Source: Bacteroidota bacterium (GTDB taxonomy: Bacteria > Bacteroidota > Bacteroidia > Flavobacteriales_F > PHOS-HE28). From it: a stretch of DNA of 51,783 bases. The stretch is from the NCBI GenBank assembly GCA_018267055.1, contig JAFDZF010000010.1, positions 1 through 51,783 on the forward strand, read 5' to 3'. The notes under the pieces are model-generated. The model was not told the DNA's origin and did no database searches. It saw nothing but the letters and a program-made list of their open reading frames with translations. The stretch's first letter is position 1; every line of letters starts with the position of its first letter. The position numbers and the translations under genes are program-made. Of the stretch, positions 15,293 through 23,573 are shown one piece after another.

Positions 15293-16477
15293 ATGAGGCC
15301 TTCCTTCCTCTTCGTCGTCGCGGCCCTTTCCCTGGCATGCAGCAGGCTGGAGCCGGCCGCCCCCGCGGACGATGCCCTGCTGGACGGTCCGGTGGACGGG
15401 CTCAGCGGGGAGGAGCGGGCGCGTTTCCTGCGCGGGGACGTGGCCTTCAACGACGCGGTGTTCCACGCCGGCAACGGGCTGGGGCCGCTCTTCGTGGCCA
15501 CGCGCTGCGGCAGCTGCCATGCCGGTGACGGTCCGGGGCATCCCTTCAGCACACTGGTGCGGTTCGGGCAGGCGGACGCCGGCGGCAACCTGTACCTGGG
15601 CCAGGGCGGCCCGCAGCTGCAGCACCGCGCCCTGCCGGGGATCGTGCCCGAGGCGGTCCCGGCCGGTGCACCGTCGGCCCGCTTCCTGCCGCCGCTCAAT
15701 ACCGGCCTGGGCTTCATCGATGCCGTGCCCGACGCCGACATCCTCGCCTGGGCCGACCCCGATGATGCGGACGGCGATGGGATCAGCGGACGGCCCAACC
15801 GTGTGCCGCGCAAAGGCTACAGTCCCCCGCGGCCGGGCGACAGCGAGGCGGACGGACTGGTGATCGGCCGCTACGGCCGCAAGGCCTCCGCCTATGACCT
15901 GCTGCAGCAGACGGCCTCGGCCTACAACCAGGACATCGGCGTGGTGAGCGTGTTCGAGCCCGTGGATCCCTATACGCACGAGGAGCAGGACCCGGAGATC
16001 GCCACCGGCACGGTGCACGACGTGGTGTTCTACCTGCGCACGCTGAAGGCACCGATCCAGCGGAACAGCGACGATCCCGAGGTGCGGGAGGGTGCGCGGG
16101 TCTTCGAGGCCGTCGGTTGCGCCAAGTGCCACCGGCCGTCCTTCACCACGGGCGACGCGCCCATCGCCGCCCTGGCGCACCGCACGTTCAGCCCTTACAC
16201 CGATCTGCTGCTCCACGATATGGGCCCCGGCCTGGACGACGGGTACACCGAAGGCATCGCCACCTCCGCGGAATGGCGCACGCCTGCGCTCTGGGGCCTG
16301 GGCCTTTTTCCCGACAGCCAGGGCGGGCAGTATTTCCTGCTGCATGACGGCCGGGCGCACAGCATCGAGGCGGCCATCGCTCTGCATGGTGGGGAGGGGC
16401 GGGCCGCGCGTGACGCTTTCCTGGCGCTGTCCCCCGCCCAACACGATCGGCTCCTGACCTTCCTCCGAAGCCTTTGA
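15293..16477 (+). CDS. Di-heme oxidoreductase (DUF1111, thiol-oxidoreductase-like) lipoprotein
   Basis: 394 residues. A signal peptide ends near Cys16 and may be lipid-modified, although the lipobox (LSLAC) is weak. Two heme-c motifs are present, C72-G-S-C-H and C276-A-K-C-H, separated by ~200 residues as in the DUF1111/DHOR family, which is related to cytochrome-c peroxidases and MauG. Conserved features include 'LPPLNTGLGFIDAVPD' and 'DADGDGISGRPN'. Family members often sit in iron-uptake loci beside imelysin, but no imelysin is present here. It is the first gene of a three-gene operon with a Rieske protein and a porin-like protein, divergent from mntR. The redox substrate is unknown. Confidence 0.85.
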   Translation: MRPSFLFVVAALSLACSRLEPAAPADDALLDGPVDGLSGEERARFLRGDVAFNDAVFHAGNGLGPLFVATRCGSCHAGDGPGHPFSTLVRFGQADAGGNLYLGQGGPQLQHRALPGIVPEAVPAGAPSARFLPPLNTGLGFIDAVPDADILAWADPDDADGDGISGRPNRVPRKGYSPPRPGDSEADGLVIGRYGRKASAYDLLQQTASAYNQDIGVVSVFEPVDPYTHEEQDPEIATGTVHDVVFYLRTLKAPIQRNSDDPEVREGARVFEAVGCAKCHRPSFTTGDAPIAALAHRTFSPYTDLLLHDMGPGLDDGYTEGIATSAEWRTPALWGLGLFPDSQGGQYFLLHDGRAHSIEAAIALHGGEGRAARDAFLALSPAQHDRLLTFLRSL

Positions 16478-16482
16478 CCGAC

Positions 16483-16914
16483 ATGGACCGCCGCACCTTC
16501 CTGCACCACGGATGCCTGGCCTGCCTGGCGGGCATCACCGCCCCGCTGTGGCTGAGCGCCTGCAGCACCTCCCAGGCCATCACGGGCACCCTCGAAGGGG
16601 ACGACCTGGTGGTCCCGGTGAGCGCGTTCACCGCGTCCGGCGGTGCGCCGAAGCCGGTGGTGGTGGCCACGCATCCGCAACTGAAGCAGCCCATCGCGTT
16701 GTTCCGGGAGGGCGCGGGCTACCGCGCGGTGCTGATGCGCTGCACGCACCGCGGGGTGGAGCTCCACCTTACCGGCAGCGAGCTGGAATGCCCCGCGCAT
16801 GGCAGCCGCTTCGACACGCACGGCGCGGTGCTGCATGGTCCGGCGAGCACCCCCCTGCGTGTGCTGCCCGCCACGGAGCGCGATGGGCGCGTGCTCATCT
16901 CCTTGAAGGCATGA
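16483..16914 (+). CDS. Rieske [2Fe-2S] lipoprotein
   Basis: 143 residues from the ATG at 16483. The N-terminus combines a twin-arginine motif (DRRTFL) with a lipobox (LSAC, Cys27), so it is probably exported folded by Tat and lipid-anchored. Cluster ligands are visible as C87-T-H89 and C103-P-A-H106-G-S. A TTG at 16474 overlaps the previous stop and would weaken the signal; it was rejected. It starts 5 nt after the di-heme gene and overlaps the next gene by 4 nt. The likely role is one-electron transfer to or from the di-heme protein; no cytochrome b is nearby, so it is not part of a bc1-type complex. Confidence 0.88.
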   Translation: MDRRTFLHHGCLACLAGITAPLWLSACSTSQAITGTLEGDDLVVPVSAFTASGGAPKPVVVATHPQLKQPIALFREGAGYRAVLMRCTHRGVELHLTGSELECPAHGSRFDTHGAVLHGPASTPLRVLPATERDGRVLISLKA

Positions 16915-18137
16915 GGACCGTGCTGCTGCTGGGTGGCGCCTTGTGCGCACGGCTGGCCGCCGCCCAGGTGGATCCCTCGCTGCTGGTGACGCCCGCGGCC
17001 GACACCACGCGCGCCGGCCGCTTGAACATGGATGCCACCTACGACCGGCCCTTCCTCACCTTCGACCAGGTGCCGGTGAGCCTGGGCGGCTACGTGGAAG
17101 CGAAGGGCGAGCACCTGGGCACCGATGGCGTGAGCGAGGGCCTGTCCTTCGCGCTGCAACGCATGACGCTGTTCGTCGCTTCGTCCATCCACCGGCGGAT
17201 CAGCTTCCTGAGCGAGGTGGAGCTGGAAGAGGGCGGGCGTGAGGTGGCCATCGAGTTCGCCGCGCTGGACCTGCGGCTGCATCCGCTCTGCGTGCTGCGC
17301 GGGGGCATCATCATGAACCCGATCGGCGCCTTCAACCAGAACCACGACGGCCCGAAGTGGGAGTTCACCGACCGGCCGTTGGAGGCCGTGGCCCTGCTGC
17401 CCGCCACGTGGAGCAACGTGGGCTTCGGGGCTTACGGCAAGCAGGCCGTCGGGGCCTGGACCTTCGGGTACGAAGCCTACCTGACCAACGGTTTCGACGC
17501 CAGCATCGTGAACAATCCGCAGGACCGCACCTTCCTGCCCGCGGCCAAGGAGAACCCCGAGCGCTTCACCGAGAGCTTCAACGGCGTGCCCTTGTTCACC
17601 GGCAAGGTGGCCGTGCGCCACCGGAACATCGGGGAGATCGGCCTGAGCACCATGGGCGGTGTGTACAACAAGTTCCAGGAGGACGGGTTGCGGCTGGACC
17701 GCCGGCGGCGCGTGGACGTGCTCGCCGTGGACGCCAACAGCACCATCCGGTCTTGGGGCACCACCTTGGTGGGGGAGTGGGCCTGGGTGTTCGTGGACGT
17801 GCCCGCCACCTTCACGCAGCAGTACGGCTCGCGGCAGCACGGCGGCTTCCTCGACATCGTGCAGCCGGTGCTCCGCCCCCGGATCGCGGACCTCGATCAG
17901 GCGGTGATCAGCGTGGCCTGCCGCCTGGAATACGTGGACCACAATGTGGGCACCTTCCGGGAGACCGGCGGCCGTATCGGCGATGAGGTCTGGGCCGTGG
18001 TGCCCGCCATCAGCTTCCGGCCCACGCCTGGAACGGTGCTGCGCGTGAACTACCGCCACCAGCGCACGCGCGACCTGCTCGGCAACCCGCCCGCGGTCAC
18101 CGGCGGCATCCAGTTCGGCGTGGCGAGCTACTTCTAG
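16911..18137 (+). CDS. Porin-like outer-membrane barrel protein
   Basis: 408 residues with a signal peptide ending at Ala-Ala-Ala-Gln (~19). The mature part has barrel-type alternating strands with 'LGGYVEAKGEH' at the start and 'GGIQFGVASYF' ending in Phe at the C-terminus, typical of outer-membrane porins. 'GGIIMNPIGAFNQNHDGPKWEFTDRP' is like the OprP/phosphate-selective porin type. The ATG overlaps the Rieske stop (ATGA), so the three proteins are made together. It may provide the outer-membrane passage for the substrate of the redox pair; this is an inference. Confidence 0.7.
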   Translation: MRTVLLLGGALCARLAAAQVDPSLLVTPAADTTRAGRLNMDATYDRPFLTFDQVPVSLGGYVEAKGEHLGTDGVSEGLSFALQRMTLFVASSIHRRISFLSEVELEEGGREVAIEFAALDLRLHPLCVLRGGIIMNPIGAFNQNHDGPKWEFTDRPLEAVALLPATWSNVGFGAYGKQAVGAWTFGYEAYLTNGFDASIVNNPQDRTFLPAAKENPERFTESFNGVPLFTGKVAVRHRNIGEIGLSTMGGVYNKFQEDGLRLDRRRRVDVLAVDANSTIRSWGTTLVGEWAWVFVDVPATFTQQYGSRQHGGFLDIVQPVLRPRIADLDQAVISVACRLEYVDHNVGTFRETGGRIGDEVWAVVPAISFRPTPGTVLRVNYRHQRTRDLLGNPPAVTGGIQFGVASYF

Positions 18138-18151
18138 GAGCGAGGGCGCCG

Positions 18152-18679
18152 CTACCGCTCTGCGCCGTCAGCGGCCTTGAGGGCGGCCAGGTGGATCTTC
18201 CGGATGCTGTCCTTCTCCTCCTGCTGGGCCAAGGCCCGGGTCTTCGGCACCAGCTGCTTGTTGTGCGGCGTGCGCAGCTTGACGATCTCGCCCAGGGCGA
18301 AGGCCGCGCTCCAGCGGACCACCGTGCCGTCGTGGTCGGCATTCGCCAGCAGCGGCGCGATCGCCGGGCCGATGGCCTTCGGGAAGCGGTGCGCGATGTT
18401 GCCGATCACCCGGCCCGCTTCGCGCTTGACCGCCGGGGCCTTGTTGCCCAGCGCTTCCACGGCCAGCTCCAGGACGCCTTCGGTGGCGAGCGCCGGCGTG
18501 GTGCGTGTGACCAGCTCCAGCCCTTCGAGGCAGGTGCTCAGCAGCGGGGCCTTGGCGGAGCGGGCGAACTCCACGAGGGTGCCCACCGCCAGCCGGCCGT
18601 CCAGCAGCAGCCGGGCCAGCTCGGTGGAGCGTTGCTTCGCGGTGAGGCGGGTGTCGGTGAAGAGGGCGGCGGGATCCAT
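18152..18679 (-). CDS. HEAT-repeat protein
   Basis: 175 residues from the ATG at 18679; a GTG at 18697 would add six. All-helical, with repeats of the HEAT type such as 'AVKREAGRVIGNIAHRFP' and 'VRWSAAFALGEIVKLR' in tandem. No signal peptide. Such solenoids bind proteins; no enzymatic motif is seen. It converges with the porin-like gene, the two stops being only 14 nt apart, and is divergent from the J-domain gene. Confidence 0.7.
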   Translation of the reverse strand: MDPAALFTDTRLTAKQRSTELARLLLDGRLAVGTLVEFARSAKAPLLSTCLEGLELVTRTTPALATEGVLELAVEALGNKAPAVKREAGRVIGNIAHRFPKAIGPAIAPLLANADHDGTVVRWSAAFALGEIVKLRTPHNKQLVPKTRALAQQEEKDSIRKIHLAALKAADGAER

Positions 18680-18712
18680 GGGGGAAAGATCATACACGCA
18701 TCTTTATCGGCG

Positions 18713-19285
18713 ATGGACCTGTACCGCGTGCTGGAGCTGACCCACGAGGCCGACGCAGCGGCGATCCGGGCCGCCTACCGGCGGCTGGCGAAGCGCTATC
18801 ACCCGGACGTGAGCCTCCTGCCCGATGCCGCGGAGCGGTTCGTCGCGATCACGGAAGCCTATGAGGTGCTGATCGACCCGGTGGGCCGGGGACACTATGA
18901 CCGCACCCGGTCGAGCCCCAGCCCCTGCAAGGCCTCCGCTTCCGCGGAAGCACGGTACCACCGGTACACGCAGCAGCGCCGGCAGGCCGCCCGTGCCAAA
19001 GCGGAGACCTACGGCCGCATGGACTACCAGCGGTTCGACGACGACTGCTTCAATACGGTGGCCGGCTACTTCGTGCCGAAGCTGCTGGGCTGCTTCGGCC
19101 TGGTCCTGGCCGGCGCGGTGGTGCTCAGCCTGGTGGTCTGGATCGTGCTGGCGACCGGCCTTCCACGGATCCTCATCTTCATGGCTTTCGCCGGTGTCAT
19201 CATCGGGGGCACCTGGATGAGCGTGGAGTTCGATGCCTGGCACAACCGCTGGCGGAAAGCGCGGCGGATGCGCACCGGCCGTTGA
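18713..19285 (+). CDS. J-domain membrane protein (DnaJ-like co-chaperone)
   Basis: 190 residues. Residues 1-65 are a J domain with the HPD triad ('RYHPDVSLLP') and 'AITEAYEVLIDPVGRGHYD'. There is no Gly/Phe region or zinc-finger domain. Two hydrophobic helices (~125-145 and ~148-165) follow, then a basic tail, so it is probably anchored with the J domain in the cytoplasm, recruiting DnaK to the membrane. Start ATG at 18713; only 33 nt separate it from the divergent HEAT gene. Confidence 0.85.
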   Translation: MDLYRVLELTHEADAAAIRAAYRRLAKRYHPDVSLLPDAAERFVAITEAYEVLIDPVGRGHYDRTRSSPSPCKASASAEARYHRYTQQRRQAARAKAETYGRMDYQRFDDDCFNTVAGYFVPKLLGCFGLVLAGAVVLSLVVWIVLATGLPRILIFMAFAGVIIGGTWMSVEFDAWHNRWRKARRMRTGR

Positions 19286-19316
19286 TCGGCCTTCCGCTGG
19301 GAGGCGCCCGGCCGGA

Positions 19317-19324
19317 TACCTTTG
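19317..19324 (+). promoter_or_regulatory. -7 box TACCTTTG for pyrD
   Basis: An exact TAnnTTTG box 7 nt before the pyrD ATG, implying a leader of about zero to three nt. No good TTG is seen at -33; CTGG at 19297-19300 is the nearest approach. Confidence 0.5.
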
Positions 19325-19331
19325 CCGCCCG

Positions 19332-20366
19332 ATGTATCCATTGCTGCGCCCGCTGCTGTTCAGCCTTTCCCCCGAGCGCGCCCACCACCTCACCTTTTCC
19401 TTGTTGGAGGCGGCCCGGCATGTCCCGGGGGCCATCGCCCTGGCCGGCGGGGCCAGGCCTGCGCCGGAAGCCGCCGTGGAGGTGATGGGCTTGCATTTTC
19501 CCGGACCGGTGGGCCTGGCGGCCGGCATGGACAAGGATGCGAAGCACGTGGACGCCCTGGCGCGGATCGGCTTCGGCTTCATCGAGATCGGCACGCTGAC
19601 GCCGCAGCCCCAGCCGGGGAACGACCGGCCGCGCCTCTTCCGCCTGAAGCCGGACCGCGCGCTCATCAACCGCATGGGCTTCAACAACGGCGGCGTGCAG
19701 GCCGCGGTGGAGCGCCTGAAGCAGCGCACGCCGGGCGTCATCGTGGGCGGCAACATCGGCAAGAACAAGGTGACCCCCAACGAGCGGGCCATCGACGACT
19801 ATGTGGCCTGCTTCGAGGCGCTGCATCCGGTGGTGGACTATTTCGTGGTGAACGTGAGCAGCCCCAACACGCCCGGCCTGCGCGAGCTGCAGGACAAGGG
19901 ACCGTTGCTCGCCATCCTGCGCGAGCTGCACGTGCGCAACGGCCGGAAGGGAACGCCCCGCCCGATCCTGCTGAAGATCGCGCCGGACCTCACCGACGCG
20001 CAGCTGGACGACGTATGCGCCGTGGTGAAGGAAAGCGGCATCCAGGGAGTGGTGGCCACCAACACCACCATCGCGCGGGAAGGCCTTCGCACGTCCAAGG
20101 ACGAGGTGGCCGCGATGGGCGCGGGCGGTGTGAGCGGTGCGCCGGTGCGCCGCCGGAGCACGGAGGTGGTGCGCTACCTGCGCGCCCGGCTGCCGAAGCC
20201 CTTCGTGCTCATCGGCGTGGGCGGCATCGACAGCGCCGAGGCCGCCCTGGAGAAGCTGGAGGCCGGCGCCGACCTGGTGCAGGTGTATACCGGCCTGGTG
20301 TACGAAGGCCCCGCCCTGCTGAAGCGCATCAACCAAGCCTATGCCCGATGGAGACCCCGGACGTGA
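19332..20366 (+). CDS. pyrD: Dihydroorotate dehydrogenase (quinone), class 2
   Basis: 344 residues. The N-terminal amphipathic extension (1-45) that docks class 2 enzymes to the membrane is present. The FMN barrel follows, with 'GLAAGMDKDAKHVDAL', 'EIGTLTPQPQPGN', 'RMGFNNGG', and the catalytic-serine segment 'NVSSPNTPGLREL'; 'GVGGI' and 'YTGLVYEGP' near the end bind FMN phosphate. It oxidises dihydroorotate to orotate with membrane quinone in pyrimidine synthesis. An upstream in-frame start at 19233 lies within the preceding gene and was rejected in favour of the ATG next to the promoter box. It overlaps the next gene by 19 nt. Confidence 0.96.
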   Translation: MYPLLRPLLFSLSPERAHHLTFSLLEAARHVPGAIALAGGARPAPEAAVEVMGLHFPGPVGLAAGMDKDAKHVDALARIGFGFIEIGTLTPQPQPGNDRPRLFRLKPDRALINRMGFNNGGVQAAVERLKQRTPGVIVGGNIGKNKVTPNERAIDDYVACFEALHPVVDYFVVNVSSPNTPGLRELQDKGPLLAILRELHVRNGRKGTPRPILLKIAPDLTDAQLDDVCAVVKESGIQGVVATNTTIAREGLRTSKDEVAAMGAGGVSGAPVRRRSTEVVRYLRARLPKPFVLIGVGGIDSAEAALEKLEAGADLVQVYTGLVYEGPALLKRINQAYARWRPRT

Positions 20367-21211
20367 AGCTGATCGAATGCCCGCGTGACGCCATGCAGGG
20401 CATCCACGCCTTCATCCCCACGGACACGAAGGTGAAGTACCTCGACGGCCTGTTGCGCGTGGGGTTCGACACCATCGACATCGGCAGCTTCGTCAGCGCC
20501 AAGGCCATCCCGCAGCTGGCGGACAGCGCGGAGGTGCTGGCGCGAATCGACATGGCCGGCGTGCGCAGCAAATTGCTGGTGATCGTGGCCAACGAGCGGG
20601 GCGCGGAGGAAGCGGTGAAGCATGCGCCGGTGACCTACCTGGGCTATCCGTTCAGCATCAGCGAGACCTTCCAGCAGCGCAACACGAACACGAGCATCGC
20701 GGGCAGCTGGGAGCGCACGCAGCGCATCGCGGAGATCGCGGCACGCGCGGACCGCCAGCTGGTGGTCTACATCAGCATGGCCTTCGGCAACCCGTACGGC
20801 GACCCGTGGAACACCGACGTGGCCCTGCGCTGGACCGAGCGGCTGGTGAACGAGCTCGGCGTGCGCATCATCTCGCTGGCCGATACGGTGGGTGTGGCGA
20901 AGCCGGCCGATGTGCGCTACATGTTCCAGGCGTTGGTCCCCGCATTGCCGCAGGTGGAGTTCGGTGCGCACCTGCACGTCCGTCCCGACGACTGGAAACC
21001 GAAGGTGGACGCGGCCTGGGACGCGGGCTGCCGGCGCTTCGACGGTGCGCTGAAAGGCTATGGCGGATGCCCCATGGCCGAGGATGAGCTGGTGGGCAAC
21101 CTGGCCACGGAACGCTTCGTGGCCGACCTGGTGGCGCGCGGCGTCCGCACCGGCCTCGACCTGGACGCGCTGGCGCGCTCGGTCCGCGAGGCCGGCCTGG
21201 TGTTCCCATAG
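20348..21211 (+). CDS. Hydroxymethylglutaryl-CoA lyase
   Basis: 287 residues, the usual HMG-CoA lyase size. Active-site features: the Arg-Asp pair in 'ECPRDAMQG', the metal-binding His-x-His in 'GAHLHVRPDD', the catalytic-loop Cys in 'GYGGCPMAEDEL' and a following Asn (VGNLATE). It would cleave HMG-CoA to acetoacetate and acetyl-CoA in leucine breakdown; isopropylmalate-type homologues are less likely given the Cys loop. The start is the ATG at 20348, inside the end of pyrD, so the two are co-transcribed although metabolically unrelated. Confidence 0.85.
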   Translation: METPDVKLIECPRDAMQGIHAFIPTDTKVKYLDGLLRVGFDTIDIGSFVSAKAIPQLADSAEVLARIDMAGVRSKLLVIVANERGAEEAVKHAPVTYLGYPFSISETFQQRNTNTSIAGSWERTQRIAEIAARADRQLVVYISMAFGNPYGDPWNTDVALRWTERLVNELGVRIISLADTVGVAKPADVRYMFQALVPALPQVEFGAHLHVRPDDWKPKVDAAWDAGCRRFDGALKGYGGCPMAEDELVGNLATERFVADLVARGVRTGLDLDALARSVREAGLVFP

Positions 21212-21286
21212 GCCTGCACCGCCGACCCCGCGGAGGCAACGAACGTACCTTTAGGGTTGTCCTCTGTTCAACCAATTGCTTCTCCC

Positions 21287-22318
21287 ATGCGAACACCCTT
21301 ACTCGGCTTATTCGCCTTCGCGGCCTTCCCGGTCCTGGCCCAATGCCCCTTCACGCCCACCATCACGCCCGATAATGCCATCCTCTGCCCCGACGAGCAG
21401 GTGGAGCTGAGCACCCAGGCCTATGACTCCTACCAGTGGCTCCGCGGTGGTGAGCCCATCAGCGGGGCCACTTCCCAGACCTTGACGGTCACGTCCATGG
21501 ACGCCGGCTACTACTACGCGGTGACGGCCACGCTCGATGGCTGCACCGAGACCTCGGAGGAAGTGCTCGTGGACGGCTGGGCCTTCCTCGGCCCGTACAT
21601 CATCAGCGGCGGCGATCCGCCCTATGCGTTCGGTGACAACGGCGAGGCGATGCAGTGCGTGGGCGATACGGTGCAGTTCGACCTGGGCGGCGCCGAGGCC
21701 AACATCACCTGGTACTACAACGGGGACGTCATCCCCGGCGAGACGACCACCACGCTCATCGTGACCACCACCGGCAACTACACCGCTACCGGTGCCCCGG
21801 GCGTCTGCCCCAACTACATCATGAACGTGGGCGTGGAGGTGCCGGTGATCTTCACCCCGCCCACGCAGCCCGAGATCGTGCAGAACGGCAATACGCTGTG
21901 CCCCTTCCCCACGGGCAACACCACGCAGTGGTACCTGGACGGCGCAGAGCTTTCCACCGAGGAGTGCATCGAGCTGGAAGCGTCCGGCTCCTACACGGTC
22001 TTCGTGGACTATGGCGATCCCTGCCAGGCCGCATCGGCGCCTTTCGTGATCACCGGCGTGCAGGACGCTGCGGCGCCGGCCTTCTCCGTGCGCCCGGTGC
22101 CCGCCGCGGACATGGTGCGCATCGCCTGGCCGTCGGGCCTGGCCCCGCGCGGGACCTGGCAGCTGCTGGACATGACCGGCCGCACCGTGCGCACCGGTGG
22201 CTTCTCGGGCATGAACGCCCTGGACGTCGATGTGCGTTCGCTGGCCCCCGGCAAGTACTGGTTCTCGGCCCTGGACGCCCGGGGCTGGAAGCCGGTCCCG
22301 GTCGCCGTGGTGCGCTGA
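21287..22318 (+). CDS. T9SS-sorted secreted protein with Ig-like segments (paralogue A)
   Basis: 343 residues. Signal peptide to Ala-Gln (~19), then three Ig/PKD-like segments each with a Cys and a 'Y-x-W' or 'WY-x-[ND]G' core (YQWLRGG, WYYNGD, QWYLDG), and a C-terminal type A T9SS sorting domain (~265-343: 'VRPVPAADMVRIAW', 'LLDMTGRTVRTGGF', 'LAPGKYWFSALD'). It is exported and probably displayed on the cell surface. The next gene is a clear tandem duplicate. The ATG at 21287 gives the clean signal peptide. Binding target unknown. Confidence 0.85.
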   Translation: MRTPLLGLFAFAAFPVLAQCPFTPTITPDNAILCPDEQVELSTQAYDSYQWLRGGEPISGATSQTLTVTSMDAGYYYAVTATLDGCTETSEEVLVDGWAFLGPYIISGGDPPYAFGDNGEAMQCVGDTVQFDLGGAEANITWYYNGDVIPGETTTTLIVTTTGNYTATGAPGVCPNYIMNVGVEVPVIFTPPTQPEIVQNGNTLCPFPTGNTTQWYLDGAELSTEECIELEASGSYTVFVDYGDPCQAASAPFVITGVQDAAAPAFSVRPVPAADMVRIAWPSGLAPRGTWQLLDMTGRTVRTGGFSGMNALDVDVRSLAPGKYWFSALDARGWKPVPVAVVR

Positions 22319-22340
22319 GCAGGACCTTTCATGGAACATG

Positions 22341-22368
22341 CGCGCGGCGGGCCCAGGCCCGCCGCGCG
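22341..22368 (+). terminator. Strong hairpin between the tandem paralogues
   Basis: A perfect 13-bp GC-only stem CGCGCGGCGGGCC / GGCCCGCCGCGCG with a CA turn (the two inner pairs probably open). No T-run follows. It separates the two paralogues into individual transcripts or tunes read-through. Confidence 0.55.
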
Positions 22369-22464
22369 TCGTTCCGGGCCACGGATGCGCGAATGCGTGT
22401 ATAAGGACGGACCGATCAGGCAGCATACCGGCGATCTCGCTTGTCCTGTCCCAAACGATCGACC

Positions 22465-23502
22465 ATGCGTACAGCATTATGCGCCCTGCTTCCCGTCCTC
22501 GCCCTTCCTGCGTTCGCCCAATGTCCCTTCGATCCCGTCATCGCGCCCACGAATATCCTGCTGTACTGCGCGGACGAGGAAGTGGAGCTGAGCACCATGG
22601 CCGGTGATGTCCATCAATGGTACCGCGATGGCATCGCCCTGGACGGCGCCACGGCGGCGACCTACACCGCCTCGCAGGTGGATGCAGGCTCGCAGTTCAC
22701 GGTGGCCGTCACGGTCGATGGCTGCACCGAGCTGTCCGCCACCCGGCTGGTGGATTCGTGGATGGGCCTGTGGCCGTACCTCCAGCATGGCGGCGATGAG
22801 CCGTACGAGATCGGCGACGGTGGCGTGTCCTACTACTGCGTGGGCGATACGGCGAACTTCACGTTGGGCGGTTCCTACACGGCGAACGTCGTGTGGTACA
22901 AGGACGGCGAGCCCATCCCGGGAGAGACCGGCATGGTGCTGGAGGTGACCACCACGGGCGCCTATACCGCCACGGCCGAGCTGGCCCAGTGCCCCGGCCA
23001 GGGCGCCAGCGTGGGGGTGGAGGTAGGGATGGTCTTCACGGCCCCCACGCAACCGGTGATCGCACCGAGCGGCAATACGCTGTGCGCCTTCCCCACGGGG
23101 GCCGAGACCCAATGGTACCTGGACGGCGAGGCGCTGTCCACGGAGGCGTGCATCGAACTGGCCGGCCCTGGCGTGTACACGGTCTTCGTGGACTACCACC
23201 TGCCCTGCCAGATTCTGTCGGCGCCGTTCGTTGCCACGGGCGTGCGTGAAGCGGCCGGCTCCTCCTTCACTGTGGGACCGGTGCCGGCCTCGGAAGTGGT
23301 GCGCATCGGCTGGTCCGCGGGCCATGCCCTGGAAGGCGCCTGGCAGCTGGTGGACCTGACCGGCCGCACCGTGCGCACCGGCCGTTTCGCGGCCGTGAAC
23401 GCGGTGGACATCGACGTGCGTGCGCTGGCCCCCGGCAAGTATTGGTTCTCGGCGCTGGAGGCGAACGGCTGGGCGCCCGTGCCTGTTGCGGTGGTGCGGT
23501 AG
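22465..23502 (+). CDS. T9SS-sorted secreted protein with Ig-like segments (paralogue B)
   Basis: 345 residues and collinear with paralogue A along its whole length: same signal-peptide layout, Cys-Pro-Phe at the mature N-terminus, three Ig-like segments (HQWYRDG, VWYKDG, QWYLDG) and the same T9SS tail (LVDLTGRTVRTGRF, LAPGKYWFSALE). Differences cluster in the central segment. The pair comes from a tandem gene duplication. Start ATG at 22465, just before the signal peptide. Confidence 0.85.
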   Translation: MRTALCALLPVLALPAFAQCPFDPVIAPTNILLYCADEEVELSTMAGDVHQWYRDGIALDGATAATYTASQVDAGSQFTVAVTVDGCTELSATRLVDSWMGLWPYLQHGGDEPYEIGDGGVSYYCVGDTANFTLGGSYTANVVWYKDGEPIPGETGMVLEVTTTGAYTATAELAQCPGQGASVGVEVGMVFTAPTQPVIAPSGNTLCAFPTGAETQWYLDGEALSTEACIELAGPGVYTVFVDYHLPCQILSAPFVATGVREAAGSSFTVGPVPASEVVRIGWSAGHALEGAWQLVDLTGRTVRTGRFAAVNAVDIDVRALAPGKYWFSALEANGWAPVPVAVVR

Positions 23503-23515
23503 CCGGTGGACCTGC

Positions 23516-23558
23516 GTGAACGAAGAACGGCGAGCCAAGCTCGCCGTTCTTCGTTCAC
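23516..23558. terminator. Long bidirectional terminator hairpin
   Basis: A perfect 19-bp inverted repeat (23516-23534 against 23540-23558) with a 5-nt loop CCAAG, placed between the converging T9SS protein gene and M16 peptidase gene. The AAGAA/TTCTT part gives a short U-rich 3' side in both directions. Confidence 0.7.
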
Positions 23559-23573
23559 GGTGCGGGTGCGCTG

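Noticed and set aside
16474-16482. TTG start of the Rieske protein at 16474
   Set aside because: It overlaps the preceding stop and adds three residues before the twin-arginine motif; the ATG at 16483 is the better start.
20341-20366. Frameshift between pyrD and the HMG-CoA lyase gene
   Set aside because: The two proteins are each complete with family-normal ends; the 19-nt overlap is ordinary gene overlap, not a broken fusion.
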